A DNA stretch of 64,000 bases from Batillaria attramentaria (GCA_018292915.2 JACVVK020000209.1:355001-419000), one strand, 5' to 3'; positions 18,743-30,479 are shown, counted from the first letter of the stretch. A program made the numbers and translations. Notes: a model not told the origin generated them from the letters alone.

Positions 18743-20213
18743 GATGTGGGACTGCGGCCTGGACGACCACTGGACTGAGGGATGGACTGCGTGACGTGTG
18801 GACAGCACAAGAGTGTAGAGGAGAGGAGACATCTGAGAGGTGAGTGTGTAACTGTAATTTCCTTTCCTCTTAACATAATTTGTGTTTTGTCACAAACTTC
18901 TCACCGATCAATATGTCCTAACACTCCCTATGCTTATTTTGTGTTGGCAAGGTATAAGTATTAAAAAAAAGCAACTGTTCATATTGGGGCACTGATTTCA
19001 GTGTACTTTACATGGCTCAAGCAAGTGCTAGGTACATGAACTCCCAAGCTGTGACTGTTTGGTTTAAGGTCCATTAGGAAATATTAAAAACTGTCATAAC
19101 TATTCAGTGTTCATATGTTTTCTCAGCTCTGACTGTATCTTGCTGCTTTTTTTCTGGCAGACGTGGGACTGCAGCCTGGGTGACCACTGGACTGAGGGTT
19201 GGACTGCTGGATGGATGATGAAACTGGAAAGAGGCGACCTCTGAGGGGTGAGTGCATGACTGCAAATCCCTTTTCTCATTCAGCAAAATGTTTGAACACG
19301 CCAAGTGTTTTTGGTGTCCACAGTTTTGGTTTGACTTTTTTTTTCTTTTTTCTTTTGACCTGCTTTTGTTAAATTATCATAGGACACATGTATTATAGTT
19401 CCTTTCAGGGCCCATGTACTTTGACTGTCTGTCCTAATGGAAGTGCTAGGTACTCCCACTTTCTTTCAAGAGTAACCTTGACTACTTGGTTCAAGGTCCA
19501 CGGCCCACAGAAAGCATTGGTATTGTAAAATATAGATGTTTTCTAAGCTGTTACAACATTTTGCTGCTTTGTTACTGCAGGATGTGTGACTGCGACCTTG
19601 ACAACCACTGGACTGAGGGATGGATGCTGGAGGGACGGATGCCTCAAAAATGAAGGGTCCTCTGAGGGGTAAGTGTAACTGTTATTTCTTTTGTCTTCAC
19701 GCTGTTAGTGTGTGTGTTTCATAATCAAAGTTTTCCCTTCAGCCAGGCTGATAATTTTGAAATCTAAATGTTTACTCTTGTGTTCGAGGCTCTGATTGCA
19801 TCTTGCTGCTTTGTTACTGTAGGAAGTGGGACTTCGACCTGGACAACCACGGGATTGAGGGATGGACCGCCAGATGGGTGCCACAGAAGATGAAACGATG
19901 GCTCATCTGAGGGGTGAGTGTAACTGTGATTTCCTTTTTTCTGCAAAGTGTTTAGTTTTGAATTGATCCACTGTTGCGTCCTTTCAGAAAAGTATGTTTG
20001 TTGACATACGCTTTTAGCAAGAGAGTTGCTGTGACTTTTAAGGTGTATGGAAAACCTGTGGTAAAATTTCAGTGTTTACTCCTGTGTTTTACGTTCTGAG
20101 TGCATCTTGCTGCTTTGTTTCTATAGGATGTGGACTGCAGCCTTGGCGACACTGGACTGAGGGATGAGTTGTGGGTGGACAACACGAGAATGAAAAGAGG
20201 CGACCTCTGAGGG
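18743..20213 (+). ncRNA. Five tandemly repeated exon-like units, candidate spliced lncRNA
   Basis: Exon-like blocks at 18743-18839, 19161-19247, 19581-19668, 19823-19913 and 20127-20213 share a core reading gggactgc-gcctgg, accactggactgaggg and ctctgagggg. Each follows a conserved ttgctgctt...AG acceptor and ends in GG|gtgagt or gtaagt. Repeat similarity extends into the flanking intron edges but fades between units. Lengths are 97, 87, 88, 91 and 87 bases, and stops occur in every common frame, so splicing but not reading frame looks conserved. That favours a non-coding transcript. Downstream exon-like pieces lie at 20656-20782 and 20966-21159, and a polyadenylation signal at 21680 is on the same strand. 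Confidence 0.45.
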
Positions 20214-20655
20214 GTGAGTGTGTAACTATGAGTCTTTCCTGTTTGCAGGATTTGCTTCTTGGTAAAAACATCACTTATGGTGAGGTGAGAAATATGCAAA
20301 AAGTGTGATTTCCTCTGTTAAAAGCATTTACGTTCTTTCATGCCATGCATTTTTTTCAAAGTGACAAATGCATATATTATATATCTTACAGTTTTCAATG
20401 ACTACTTTTTTCAGACATGATTGAGGACAGCACGTGGCCACCGGAGGATGACCTGAGGGACCAGATGGATGGACGACTTCATCTACAGGACTGGCAAGCA
20501 GAGATGGACAGGACATGGGTTACTTTAGTTTAGTTATAGCTTAAGGTAGCGTAGGTAATAGATAGTTAGGGGGCCGGCCTCATTAGTCAGGTTAGGTAAG
20601 TTAGAGTGAAATGTATTTGTTCTGCCATCACTGAAGTTGCTTTTCTTTTTTTAAG

Positions 20656-20782
20656 GATTTCAGCAAACCAAGGGCCAGATCAAGGGATCCCGGACATGAA
20701 CCACTTCACTGGACGACACCTGGAGATGGGCAGCTACGCTGGATGAGACCTGGAGATGGGCCATGCTGATGGACATCACCTG
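20656..20782 (+). other. Exon-like block of the candidate spliced locus
   Basis: Acceptor ttttttaag| and donor CACCTG|gtaagc bracket a sequence rich in ctggagatgggc repeats that continue in the next block. Confidence 0.3.
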
Positions 20783-20965
20783 GTAAGCCAAAGTCAAATG
20801 GGCTGTACATACAGTTTTTATCATGATGCCCTCACCCCCACCCCCCACCTCCAAATGAACTGTGCAGCAAATACTTTCTGTCATAGTTCCAGCCCCCCTC
20901 ACCCCCCCCCCCCCCACCACCCTCCTGGGCTGTGGTCAGTAAGCCAAAATCTGTTTCTGATTCAG

Positions 20966-21159
20966 GAGTCTGAGATGGGCCATGCCACTGGAGTACCCCT
21001 GGAGCTGGGCTACGCTGCTGGAGTACCCTCAGAAATGGACTACACCGCTGGAGTACCCCTGGAGAGGAGCCACACCACTGGTGTACCACTGGAGATGGGC
21101 TACGGCCTCCGCCACTGGAGTACCCTTGGAGATGGGCTACGCTGCGGCTGCTGGACAGG
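20966..21159 (+). other. Exon-like block containing a 30-bp minisatellite
   Basis: Acceptor tgattcag| and donor ACAGG|gtgagt bracket about five 30-base units. In one frame these spell EMGHATGVPL, ELGYAAGVPS, EMDYTAGVPL and ERSHTTGVPL, after which the frame breaks down. An exact 10-codon period with no stop is compatible with a repeat-containing peptide, but an untranslated minisatellite is equally possible. Confidence 0.35.
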
Positions 21160-21373
21160 GTGAGTTTGATATTTGGCATCACCATTTCTTGCGCACTTTT
21201 GTCTGCAGATTTGTATTGTGTTTCTCCAAGTTAGCCTATGTCATAAAACCATAGCTTATAAAATTAAGACTGGAGGTAAAATGCACAATGAATATGCTGC
21301 ACTTTGTGTTATTTTCATATGTACACTGCGTTACAGTTCAGTACAATGCCATGTTTTGTTTGATATACTACAG

Positions 21374-21700
21374 ATCAGCCACCGAATGCCAGCAACACTT
21401 CCCATCCCTCCACCTCCCATCCCAGTCCCCTACCCCTCCCAGTCCCAGCCCTAACCTCCCCACCCCATCATCTCTCTCTTTTCTTTTGTTCCCTTCCCCT
21501 CCCCAGTAGGGCCCCTGATACCATGGCTGATATACTCATGGTGTCAGTGGGCAGTGCAGCACCAATGTTGAGTGTTCAGAAACTGCATAAATATATATAT
21601 TCAATTGTATATATATATCTCTGTTTTGAAAGGAACATTTTTCATTCTCATTGTAATATAAGTGTTGGTCTTTTGGTAAATAAAATTCGTTTGCTCGCGT
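21374..21700 (+). other. Candidate terminal exon with AATAAA
   Basis: Acceptor-like atactacag at 21373 is followed by C-rich sequence. AATAAA at 21680 is then followed within 40 bases by a T-rich stretch. Confidence 0.3.
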
Positions 21701-22780
21701 TATTTTAGTCTGTTGTTAAATCAGGTTTTGGCTTTTTCATGTTTTCAAATTTCCACATAGGCCATTACATTTTTGGGCAGTTAGGCAAAAAGTAAGACTC
21801 GTGTTGTTCTGTAATGGCCTTTCACTGTTCTTTGGTGCTGCACTCATCTGTTGTGAGGAAAAATTCTGCATTCTGCATCATTTAAATCATCAGAAAAATC
21901 TGCTGTCAGATAGTTAAACGGCCTAGGCGCTTATCAAAATGATCCGTGCTTAGACCCATTACCAAATTCCCTTTCATGTATCTCTTTGGCTTTTGTTATT
22001 GTGTCTCTTTGGCTTTTGTACACATCTTCAAAATTCGTGGATACTTTTATAGGAATACTACAGATTAGCCAGTCCATTTGCTGTTTTAGGTTGTTATGTA
22101 GTTGTTAATTTGGGGTTTTTTTGTGGTTTTTTTTGCATGCTTTACATTGTCATGTCAAAGGCAGGGGGAGGTGGCAGCAAATGAACTGGCTTATTGTTTT
22201 GCAGAATTTTCCCTCACAGCAGGTGTGCAAGTAATGTTTCAGTGTGTGTACAGTTTATTCTGACATATACCTTGAAATTTTTTTTCCTGAAATGCATGCA
22301 CAGAAACATCAGTGAAATTTTTCTTCAGGCTTTTTCTTTCAGTAAACATGATTTATGTGATATTCAAATATCAACAAATTCAGTAAGTTTTTCATTTTTT
22401 TTCATTTTTAATTTTAACGAAGTCGGAAAATGTTTGTGGTGAAACTTGTTTTGGTCAAAATTAATTACACTGAAATTAAATTTCTGTGGTCACCTTCAGT
22501 ATTACATACATAAATCAGTAGTATACTTCAGACTTGATAATCCGTAAAGGGGGGGGGGGGGGGGGGGGGGCAATAGATCCTTCCGGCAGTTCATGTAGTA
22601 CAGTATTTCACATTATATGCATTCTTCATCGACAGGTTTAGTACTAGCGACCCTAGGACCATGTTATACTGAAGGTGACCTGTATGTCAGAATGAACTGT
22701 GCACTTATCTGGTTATTAGGTTTAAAGATGCAGCTTTTTAAAAAATTATCATTTCCAATTATTACATGTTGTTTGTTCGT
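21701..22780. other. AT-rich non-coding stretch with a poly-G run
   Basis: 21968-22055 is repeated at 24063-24150 (ccctttcatgtat, ctttggcttttgt, ttcatggaaacttttatag-type). A G-run of about 22 lies at 22549-22570. No gene is seen. Confidence 0.5.
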
Positions 22781-22784
22781 TTAA

Positions 22785-23040
22785 GAGGGGGGTAGGGGCG
22801 TGGGCTAGCCCCCAGTGGGTCAGCACACGCACGCACACTGGGGTGTGCCAGGGTGCGCCATCTCATGTGTAGCTCCCAGCACTCCACCCATCGCCGTGCG
22901 AGGGTAGGTCCGTGCACTGGTCAGTCTCCCTGTCCGACCCCCCGGCAGACCCCCCGGGATCCTTCTGCCCCACCAGCACCACACCTGGGCGGTTCTGGTA
23001 GGTCCATTCTTCCTCTTGTCTCGTAACGTGGGGCCATGTC
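22785..23040 (-). repeat. GC-rich repeat, inverted copy of 27280-27480
   Basis: The reverse complement reads caccctggc-cacc-cagtgtgcg, then cactgggggctagcccacgc. It matches the plus strand near 27400-27475. Confidence 0.7.
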
Positions 23041-23880
23041 CCATTAGGGAAGGTTTCAGTGCTGTGGTTTGTGCTGTCTGGCTTGGCGGGTGACAGATTC
23101 CCTTTTCTCCCAGAAAGGGACTTTTTGGGCTGCACTCTTTTTCAGGTTCTAGTATTGCTTTCAGAAGGTTGTGTGGTGTGTGACGTGGTCATGGTTGTGT
23201 ATCAGACAGCCAGAATGCACATGAGAGGTGCTTTCATCACCAGCATCATTCCTTTTACACTGGGAAAACTTTTGTTCGCTTGGGAGACTCTTGGGGGCTA
23301 ACACTTGGTAAAGAGGGGGACACTTTTTTTTGCCCCTCCCCCCAAACCCCGAAGAACTCCCCCCCCCCCCAAAAAAAAGTAAAAAAAAAAAAAAAAAAGG
23401 AAAAAAAAAAAAGGAAAAATAAGTTGGGCACAGGACTACAGAAAGCACATCAAAAAGAAAAAAGCCCCCCCCCTCCCCCCAGCGGAAGAAAAGCAACAAC
23501 AACAACAAAAAGCGCCAATGGTCTCTCATTTGTCCCGAGTCTTTTCGTGTTTGTGCATGGAAAAAAAAAACCAAACAAACAAATAAACAATGACAGTTCA
23601 TACTGTCAGCATATTCTGCGAGGGCCATCTGGTGTCTACAGTATGTACGTTAAACCAGAGTCACCTTTTGGAGGTTCTCTGATTATTGTGGATTTCAGTT
23701 ATGTCAGTTAATGTTGCAGTCACACTACAATGTAAAATGTGTGACACTACATTTCTCTCTTCAGCCTTCCTGCACATTCCTCGCGATCTGCAAGAGATAA
23801 TGTACGAAATAAGTATGGCATGTCCTGTGTCAAAAAATGTTGAAGATTGGACTGTTACTGGTAGGCGTACACATACAAAT
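23041..23880. other. Low-complexity and unassigned sequence
   Basis: Contains A-, C- and G-rich runs at 23350-23510. No supported coding sequence. Confidence 0.5.
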
Positions 23881-23884
23881 ATGG

Positions 23885-24065
23885 TCTTTCTTGCCTGGTT
23901 TTATTTGGCGAGAACTGCATGTTTTCTTTGTCACTGTACTGTTGTGTACACCACAATGCCATCATTTCTGTGATGGCTCTCTCACCTGTGCAATTTGGTG
24001 ATATCAGCTGCTTGTTGTTACTATTTCTGTAGCCCTCTATGGCTAGTTTAGTTTCACTTGTCTTT
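23885..24065 (+). repeat. Duplicated block, second copy at 24640-24830
   Basis: Shares ccatcatttctgtgatggct, ctctcacctgtgcaatttgg and gctagtttagtttcacttgt with the later block, in the same orientation about 750 bases apart. Confidence 0.85.
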
Positions 24066-24293
24066 CCCTTTCATGTATTTATTTGGCTTTTGTAATTGTA
24101 TCGCTTTGGCTATTGTACAAATCTTCAAATTCATGGAAACTTTTATAGAAAAGAAAAATTGACCACCCCTACCACCCCCCCCCCCCACACACTCAACAGA
24201 CTTATACATACACATACCAGTACAGGCACACAGACATACCACCATCAACAACCACCTTCCCATCTTAAAAAGACAGAAGTCTCATATACTGTT

Positions 24294-24367
24294 AGTGGTT
24301 GATGATACGAGAAAGGTAAGGCATCCTATCCGACGGGGATGGTTACCTCTCTCATTCATCAACCACT
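24294..24367 (+). repeat. 74-nt hairpin repeat, copy 1
   Basis: AGTGGTTGATGA pairs perfectly with TCATCAACCACT. An inner stem aaggtaa/ttacctct and a cap stem CATCC/GGATG follow. It lies in a 137-bp direct repeat with copy 2. Confidence 0.8.
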
Positions 24368-24430
24368 GTCACCAGCAAAAACCAATGTATAACCCTCCAT
24401 CTTAAAAAGACAGAAGTCTCATATACTGTT

Positions 24431-24504
24431 AGGGGTTGATGATACGAGAAAGGTAAGGCATCCTATCCGACGGGGATGGTTACCTCTCTCATTCATCTAC
24501 CACT
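24431..24504 (+). repeat. 74-nt hairpin repeat, copy 2
   Basis: Same core as copy 1, but the left arm reads AGGGGTTG and the right arm reads CTACCACT, leaving two mismatches in the outer stem. Confidence 0.8.
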
Positions 24505-24639
24505 GTCACCAACATAACCCAATGTCTAACCTTCCCATTTTCAGAAGGAACCGACAACCTTCCTTACCGCCAGCCCCCCCCCCCCCTTTTCCTCCTCCTC
24601 CCTACTTGGCCTCAGAATGGAATGGTATAGGCATACACA

Positions 24640-24830
24640 TACAAGTAGTCTTTATTGCTTGGTTTTCTTTGACCAGAACTGCATGGTTTTCTTTGTCACT
24701 GTGTACACCATAATTCCATCATTTCTGTGATGGCTCTCTCACCTGTGCAATTTGGTGATACCAGCTTCTTGTTATTATTTCTGTTGCCATCTGTGGCTAG
24801 TTTAGTTTCACTTGTCTTTCCCTTTCATGA
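24640..24830 (+). repeat. Second copy of the 23885-24065 block
   Basis: Diverged by several small deletions but collinear. Confidence 0.85.
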
Positions 24831-24924
24831 ATCTCTGCCTCACTACCTGACCTCAGAATAGACTGTTTGGGCATACAGAAAAAAGAAAAGAAAAAAAGAT
24901 CGGCATACTGGAGATGGGCATACA

Positions 24925-25990
24925 GAAATTGCTCTGGCTTCTGCGACCTCCGTGGATTCCACTCATAACCGGGGAGGAATAACACTGGAGGACCACCGCA
25001 GGGTGCTCAGGTGCAATTAAAAAAACAAAAACAAAAACAACCAAAAATTGCCTAAAGTTTCAGCCTGTAACAATACCTATGGCTTCTGCAACCTCCGTGG
25101 ATTCCACTCATAACCGGGGAGGAGTACTACTGGAGGACCATTGCACGAAGTTCAGGTACCAAGAAAGAAAAGAAAAAAAAAAGCCAAAACTGTTTCCTAT
25201 AGTCTGTAACAATACCTATGGCTTCTGCAGCCTCCGTGGATTCCACTCATAACCGGGGAGGAGTACTACTGGAGGACTACTGCAGGAAGTTCGGGTACAA
25301 AGAAAGGAAAGGAAAAAAAAAAGAAGCTAAAACTGTTTCCGAAAGTTATAGCCTGTAACAATACCTATGGCTTCTGCAACCTCCGTGGACTCCACTCATA
25401 ACCGGGGAGGAGTACTACTGGAGGACCATTGCAGGAAGTTCAGGTACCAAGAAAGAAAAAAAAAAGAAAAAAAAAGAAGCCAAAACTGTTTCCTATAGTC
25501 TGTAACAATACCTATGGCTTCTGCAGCCTCCGTGGATTCCACTCATAACCGGGGAGGAGTACTACTGGAGGACCTCTGCAGGAAGTTCGGGTACAAAGAA
25601 AAAACAACAACAAAAAAACAGCCAAAACTGTTTCCTAAAGTTATAGCCTGTAATAATACCTATGGCTTCTGCAACCTCCGTGGATTCCACTCATAACCGG
25701 GGAGGAGTACTGCTGGAGGACCATTGCAGGAAGTTCAGGTGCAATTAAAAAAAAAAACAAAAAAACCCCAGAAAAACGCGCACTGCAAGTTTTGACAAAG
25801 AATAAGAGTTGGTAGGACATTCAGGTAAAAAAAACCAAAACAATAAAAAGCCAAAACTGTTGCCTAAAGTTTCAGCCTGTGACTGTACCTACTGCTTAAG
25901 CGACCTCTGTGGATTCCACTCATGACCGGGGAGGAATGCTACTGGAGGTCTATCGCAGGAAGTTCAGATACAATTAAAAAAACAAACAAA
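24925..25990 (+). repeat. ~145-bp satellite, about seven units
   Basis: The unit contains tacctatggcttctgca, cctccgtggattccactcat, aaccggggaggagtactact and ggaggacc, then tgcaggaagttc-gggt and an A-rich linker. The start motif lies near 25069, 25209, 25359, 25507 and 25651, a spacing of 140-150. First and last units are diverged. Some units read cttctgcag|CCTCC and TTC(A/G)G|gtac, resembling exon borders. Confidence 0.9.
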
Positions 25991-26900
25991 AACCAAAAAA
26001 CAGAAACGCGCACTGCAAGCTTTGACAAAAGAATAAGAGTTTGTAGGACATTCAGGATATTTGATTAAGGAAGGACACACACACAAACACACACACACAT
26101 TCTTGTCATTCTGAACTTACTAGTAGCCGCAAAATAGTCTTTGTTGCTTCTGCGGCTTAAAGTCATCAATATTCACCCGTTGATCTTTGACTTCTGGACA
26201 CACAGTCAAGTCCAGTGTAGGATGTGTTAGAATGATGCATCCAGACTTTGAGGCAGAACTGTGATGTCTGACCTGATGTACAACACTTGGGTCACTTCTT
26301 GTGCCTGTTCACTCCTCTCTATGCTTTCCAGCATACATTGTCTTCACCATCAAGCTTTCTCAATAGTGCAAGCTGTATGATAGCTGATTGTTGCGTTTCA
26401 GCGTTGCCTGGTTTGTAAACAGTTCTTTCAAGTCTTGTTGAGTCTTTGCACCGCCTACTTCACTCCCACCATTGCAGTTTGTTCTCCCCACCAAACATGT
26501 GATCAGAAAAGGCACTTTTTAGCGCTTTGAACATTGCATTCACTTAGAACCTGCTTTCCATTGTTGAGTCCATGCTTACCGGTAATCATTTATGAGCCAT
26601 ACATTTTTTTAAAAAATCTAAATAAGTGAGTCCATGCATAACCGTGTAGCAGTCACCTCTTTGGTCCACACATAAACATCACGGAACCATGCACCTTTTC
26701 TTTATATCAAAACAGGTGTCCCCCTCATCAAGTGGGTGTGAGGGCGGGCTCCCAAAGCCTACAAAAGTTTCCCAGGAACGTTAAGTGCAGTAAAAGTATA
26801 TGATGCTTGTCTTGAAATCACTATCTCATGCACATTCTGGTGCATGCTCATAAAGTCATGCTGTAGTCTACTGCACATGCACTCAGCATGGCTGTCTCAT
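25991..26900. other. Unassigned intergenic sequence
   Basis: No supported gene. A short (AC)n lies at about 26075-26099. Confidence 0.5.
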
Positions 26901-26908
26901 ATACTGTT

Positions 26909-26982
26909 AGGGGTTGATGATACGAGAAAGGTAAGGCATCCTATCCGGCGGGGATGGTTACCTCTCTCATTCATCAACCCTT
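26909..26982 (+). repeat. 74-nt hairpin repeat, copy 3
   Basis: Left arm AGGGGTTGATGA, right arm TCATCAACCCTT. The outer stem pairs throughout, with one G-T wobble and one T-A to G-C change relative to copy 1. The loop differs at one base. Confidence 0.8.
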
Positions 26983-27099
26983 CACAGCATGTGGTACAGC
27001 TTTAGTGCTGAGTGGAATGTGCAGTAAACTACAGCCTGCCTTTGTGAGTTGTCTGGTAGTACAATTAGGCCCTTCCACACACATACTGGATGGAAGGAA

Positions 27100-27490
27100 T
27101 GCTGGAATCCTGGGAAGGGGTGCACTACCCAAAATTCCCTTTCTGGGGGACTAGGGACTCTGTCGCCTTCAAGTCAGCGCGGCACAACTGCAGTGCTGAT
27201 TCCTTCACTGGTGGGCATGGTTCCATTGGTTGCGGGACAATGAGGAAGGTGGGCCACCAGGATCGACCCAGAGTGTGGATGCTGGGGAAGGCAGAGGAGC
27301 GGGAAGGAAGGGAGAGGGGGCTGACCGGGGGCGGCGGGGAGATCTGGCCAGTGGCGGCCTCCCTCGTGCGGTGAGGTGTTGTGCTGGGAGAGACCATGGG
27401 ATGTCACACCCTGGCTCATCCCAGTGTGCGCGCGTGTGCTGCCCCACTGGGGGAGAGCCCACGCCCCAACCCCCTCTGGCGCGCTGGTAA
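27100..27490 (+). repeat. GC-rich repeat, inverted partner of 22785-23040
   Basis: Overlapping frames on both strands reflect GC richness and differ from any known family. The match to the inverted partner is best in 27395-27475. Confidence 0.65.
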
Positions 27491-29049
27491 TTATCATTGG
27501 CCATAGAATATGACAAGATTGCAGTGTTTATAGGGAGTTTTTCAGCGGTTTCTGAACTGTTGAAAAACCTAGTGTCGTTTGTTTCTGTTTTTTCTAACGG
27601 TTGTTATTGCATGTTTCATGTTGCAGGCTTAGTGCAGAAACGCAAATCTTTTCTGCAGGAAAACTGCAACATTTGAGAAAAACCATGCTAAAGTGACTGG
27701 AAAACTATTTTGAGCCAGGCTCTGTATTGTACAATTTTATGCTGACTCATATTCAGTGAACTGTTATTTCTGGGGTGGGGGGGGGGGGGGGGTTTTAGGG
27801 GGAACATTTGGAACATTTCCAAAAGTTTGTTTCAAAATTTGTATTTCAAAATTTGTTTCTCAAAACTTGTATTAAACCGCTTATTTCAGAATTCATGTTC
27901 CAATTATTGATTTTTCAAAATAAAAATTTAGGATGCTTTCCTTGTCACTTTAGCCGTATTTTTTTGTTGTTGTCACTAATAACAGACATTTCTGCATAAA
28001 AAAAACAGCTCATCCGTTTAGTACTTTTTTTTCACCTTGTTGAATCACTATCTTCTTTCACTGTCTGAACGCATGATATTGCTGTATGTACAACATTTTT
28101 TCTCACTGTTTTTGTACTTATCAGTGCGACAACTAACTAATAATCATGTATAACTCCTTTTCTCCTCTTCCTTCTCGTCGTACTGCTCCAGTTTGCTTGT
28201 GCGGCATTAAGCCGCAAATACTGAACTGTAATACTACAGAATGACTAATTATTTAGACATAATATACATATTGCATGTACATGTACATGTATCTTGATTT
28301 GATTAAAATCACTAACGTGTACTAATAAACTTACTCTCTAACATTCTAACACTAGTAGTCTGGAGGAATTCCTCATAGTTAATTCACTGTCATCTCGTCC
28401 TCTATGGCCAATGATTGTGTGTTAGGGGTAGTAGGGGGCAGGGGGATCCTAGTATTATCAGGTCACATTTGAAATACCACCAGAAACGCCAACAGGCAGG
28501 GGGTGTGGGTGTGTGTGGTATACACACATTGTGTGTGTGGTGTGTGTGTGTGTGTGTGTGGTGTGTGTGTGTGGTGTGTGTGTGTGTGTGAGTGTGTGTG
28601 TGCCTGCTTAAGAGAGAATAGATGTGCATGCATATGAAATTAAAATGGCCCTAACGCTAACCCCTCCCCCCCCCCCTTTTTTGTCATTAGGAGTTTTCTT
28701 CTAACGCACAAGATTATTTTTCCACTTCAGATGAATAATTTGATTTTGGAAAAAGCAGCTTGAACTCGTCATTTAGCTCTCTTTTCCCTCAGTGTCTTTG
28801 TTTCCAAAGCAGATTTTTTTTTGGAGGGGTCGTACTTAGAAAGAAAACTTGGCAATTCTTCAGAGACCAAAAAAGAGTTCATTTCAGAAAAAAATGAAAC
28901 TTTTGAATGAAACAAATATTTGGTGTGATTTAAGAAAGCTCCTTTAAACATATGTTGTTAACCTAAACCTGGTGTTTCTGGTGCCGTGTATTTCCAATGT
29001 GTTTCTGGTAATAGTAGGATCCATGGGTGTATTGTGTTGAGGCCAAATT
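27491..29049. other. AT-rich non-coding stretch with (GT)n
   Basis: A (GT)n with GG interruptions lies at 28505-28602. Poly-G lies at 27776-27792. No gene is recognised. Confidence 0.5.
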
Positions 29050-29387
29050 AAAACATAGGTGTATTTTGGGTATCCTGATGTTTTTTTCTTTCTTTCTTTA
29101 TTTGTTTATTTGTGTTTTTTTCATAGATTTATTTGTTTTTTATTTATTTGTTTCTTATCTATTTTTTATTTGTCTATTTTATATTTGTTTTTTTTATTAT
29201 TTGTGTTGTTTATTTTTTTTGATTTCTTATTAGTTGCTTATTTATTGTTTGCTTAATTATTTATTTTATATTTTCCATTTATTTGTTTTTGGGTTTTTTA
29301 AAAATAATTTTTATTTCCGATTTATTTTGTTATTTATTTATTTATTTATTTGGGATGGGGTGTCAGGATACCCAGAACCTATGTTTT
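29050..29387. mobile_element. Inverted-repeat element with (ATTT)-rich core
   Basis: AAAACATAGGTgtattTTGGGTATCCTGA at the left pairs with the reverse complement of tCAGGATACCCAgaACCTATGTTTT at the right. Between them lies about 270 bases of T-rich ATTT-like sequence. No clear target duplication is visible, so the class is unknown. Confidence 0.55.
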
Positions 29388-30470
29388 ACTTTGACCTTTG
29401 TTTATTCGTCATTCCTCCTGTCAGGGCTACCAAACTTTGAAAGTGCAGAAATTCATGAATTTCAATCATCAAAATTTAATTTCAATAATTTCAATCATCA
29501 AAATTTAATCATCTTGGGTTTTCTTTATTTAATTATTAATTTTTAATTTTGTGGTCCTTTTTCCAAGAAATTTCTTCTTTTCTTGAAACTTTTGCAAAAA
29601 TTTATTGTAGTTTCTTTTTCCTGCTTTTTTTTTTTGGGGGGGGGGGGGGGGCATCAACTTTATTTTTCCATTTGGTTTCTAAAGACTTCTTTGAATTTTC
29701 CTGGAAAGTGCTTTTGTGATTTTAAGCCCTGACAGTTGTCTTTTCTCTCCTCACCCTCTGTTTTCCCTCCTTTTTGTGTTTCTCAATCCTTTCTCTTCAT
29801 AGTTTCCTTGCTGTCAGCTTCTCTTTTGCTTTTCCGTCTTTTACTTCCAGATTGTAATCAAGCAGGCGTGTTCTGAAGATACTTGTACGAATAACGGGTT
29901 TTCTCGAGGTAGCGGTAACAACAAAATTATAGACTGTTTCATCTTTCTTCGGTGCATCGTTCTAGGAACACTTACACTGGGCATGCCAGGCTAGAAACAC
30001 CACTTGGCTTTAAACGTTGTGTTGCTCAACATCACTTGTCTTGTGTTTGCCCAGTCAGACAAAATTTAATTCAGTCGAAGATGTTGAACTCATATGATGT
30101 CGATGGTCATCAGTATGCGTTGTAGACTAATACGCGCTTTGAAATCATCTCAGCTTTGACTTACAATAGAACTGCAAAAAATCTGCGTTTAAATTGCAAA
30201 ATTTCTCAATTATCCAGAGAAAAGTAGGTTCTGAAATAAGTTAATGGATTTTTCTGATGCTTTTAACATTTAAGGCAACCAGACCCTGGCAGCCATATGC
30301 GAGTTCGTACAGGTACTGCTTGCTTGTTTACATTCTTCTTTTATGCTATCTCGTGTTTCATGTTGTGTTATTTGTCTGGAGGGGGTAGAGGTAGTCGTTT
30401 ATGTGTTAACGTACCAGCGCGCCTTTTTACGTCTGGGGGACGTAGGCGTGTGCATGTGTGTGAGAGAGTG
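29388..30470. other. AT-rich non-coding stretch
   Basis: T-rich sequence with a poly-G at 29637-29651. No supported gene. Confidence 0.5.
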
Positions 30471-30479
30471 GGTGCATGT

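Noticed and set aside
22863..23135. Overlapping ORFs in GC-rich 22.8-23.1 kb and 27.1-27.5 kb
   Set aside because: Frames are open on both strands because of GC content. The region is an inverted repeat, and the peptides do not align between the copies.
24925..25990. CRISPR-like array
   Set aside because: Units are ~145 bp with similar spacers and A-rich linkers, in a eukaryotic context. It is a satellite.
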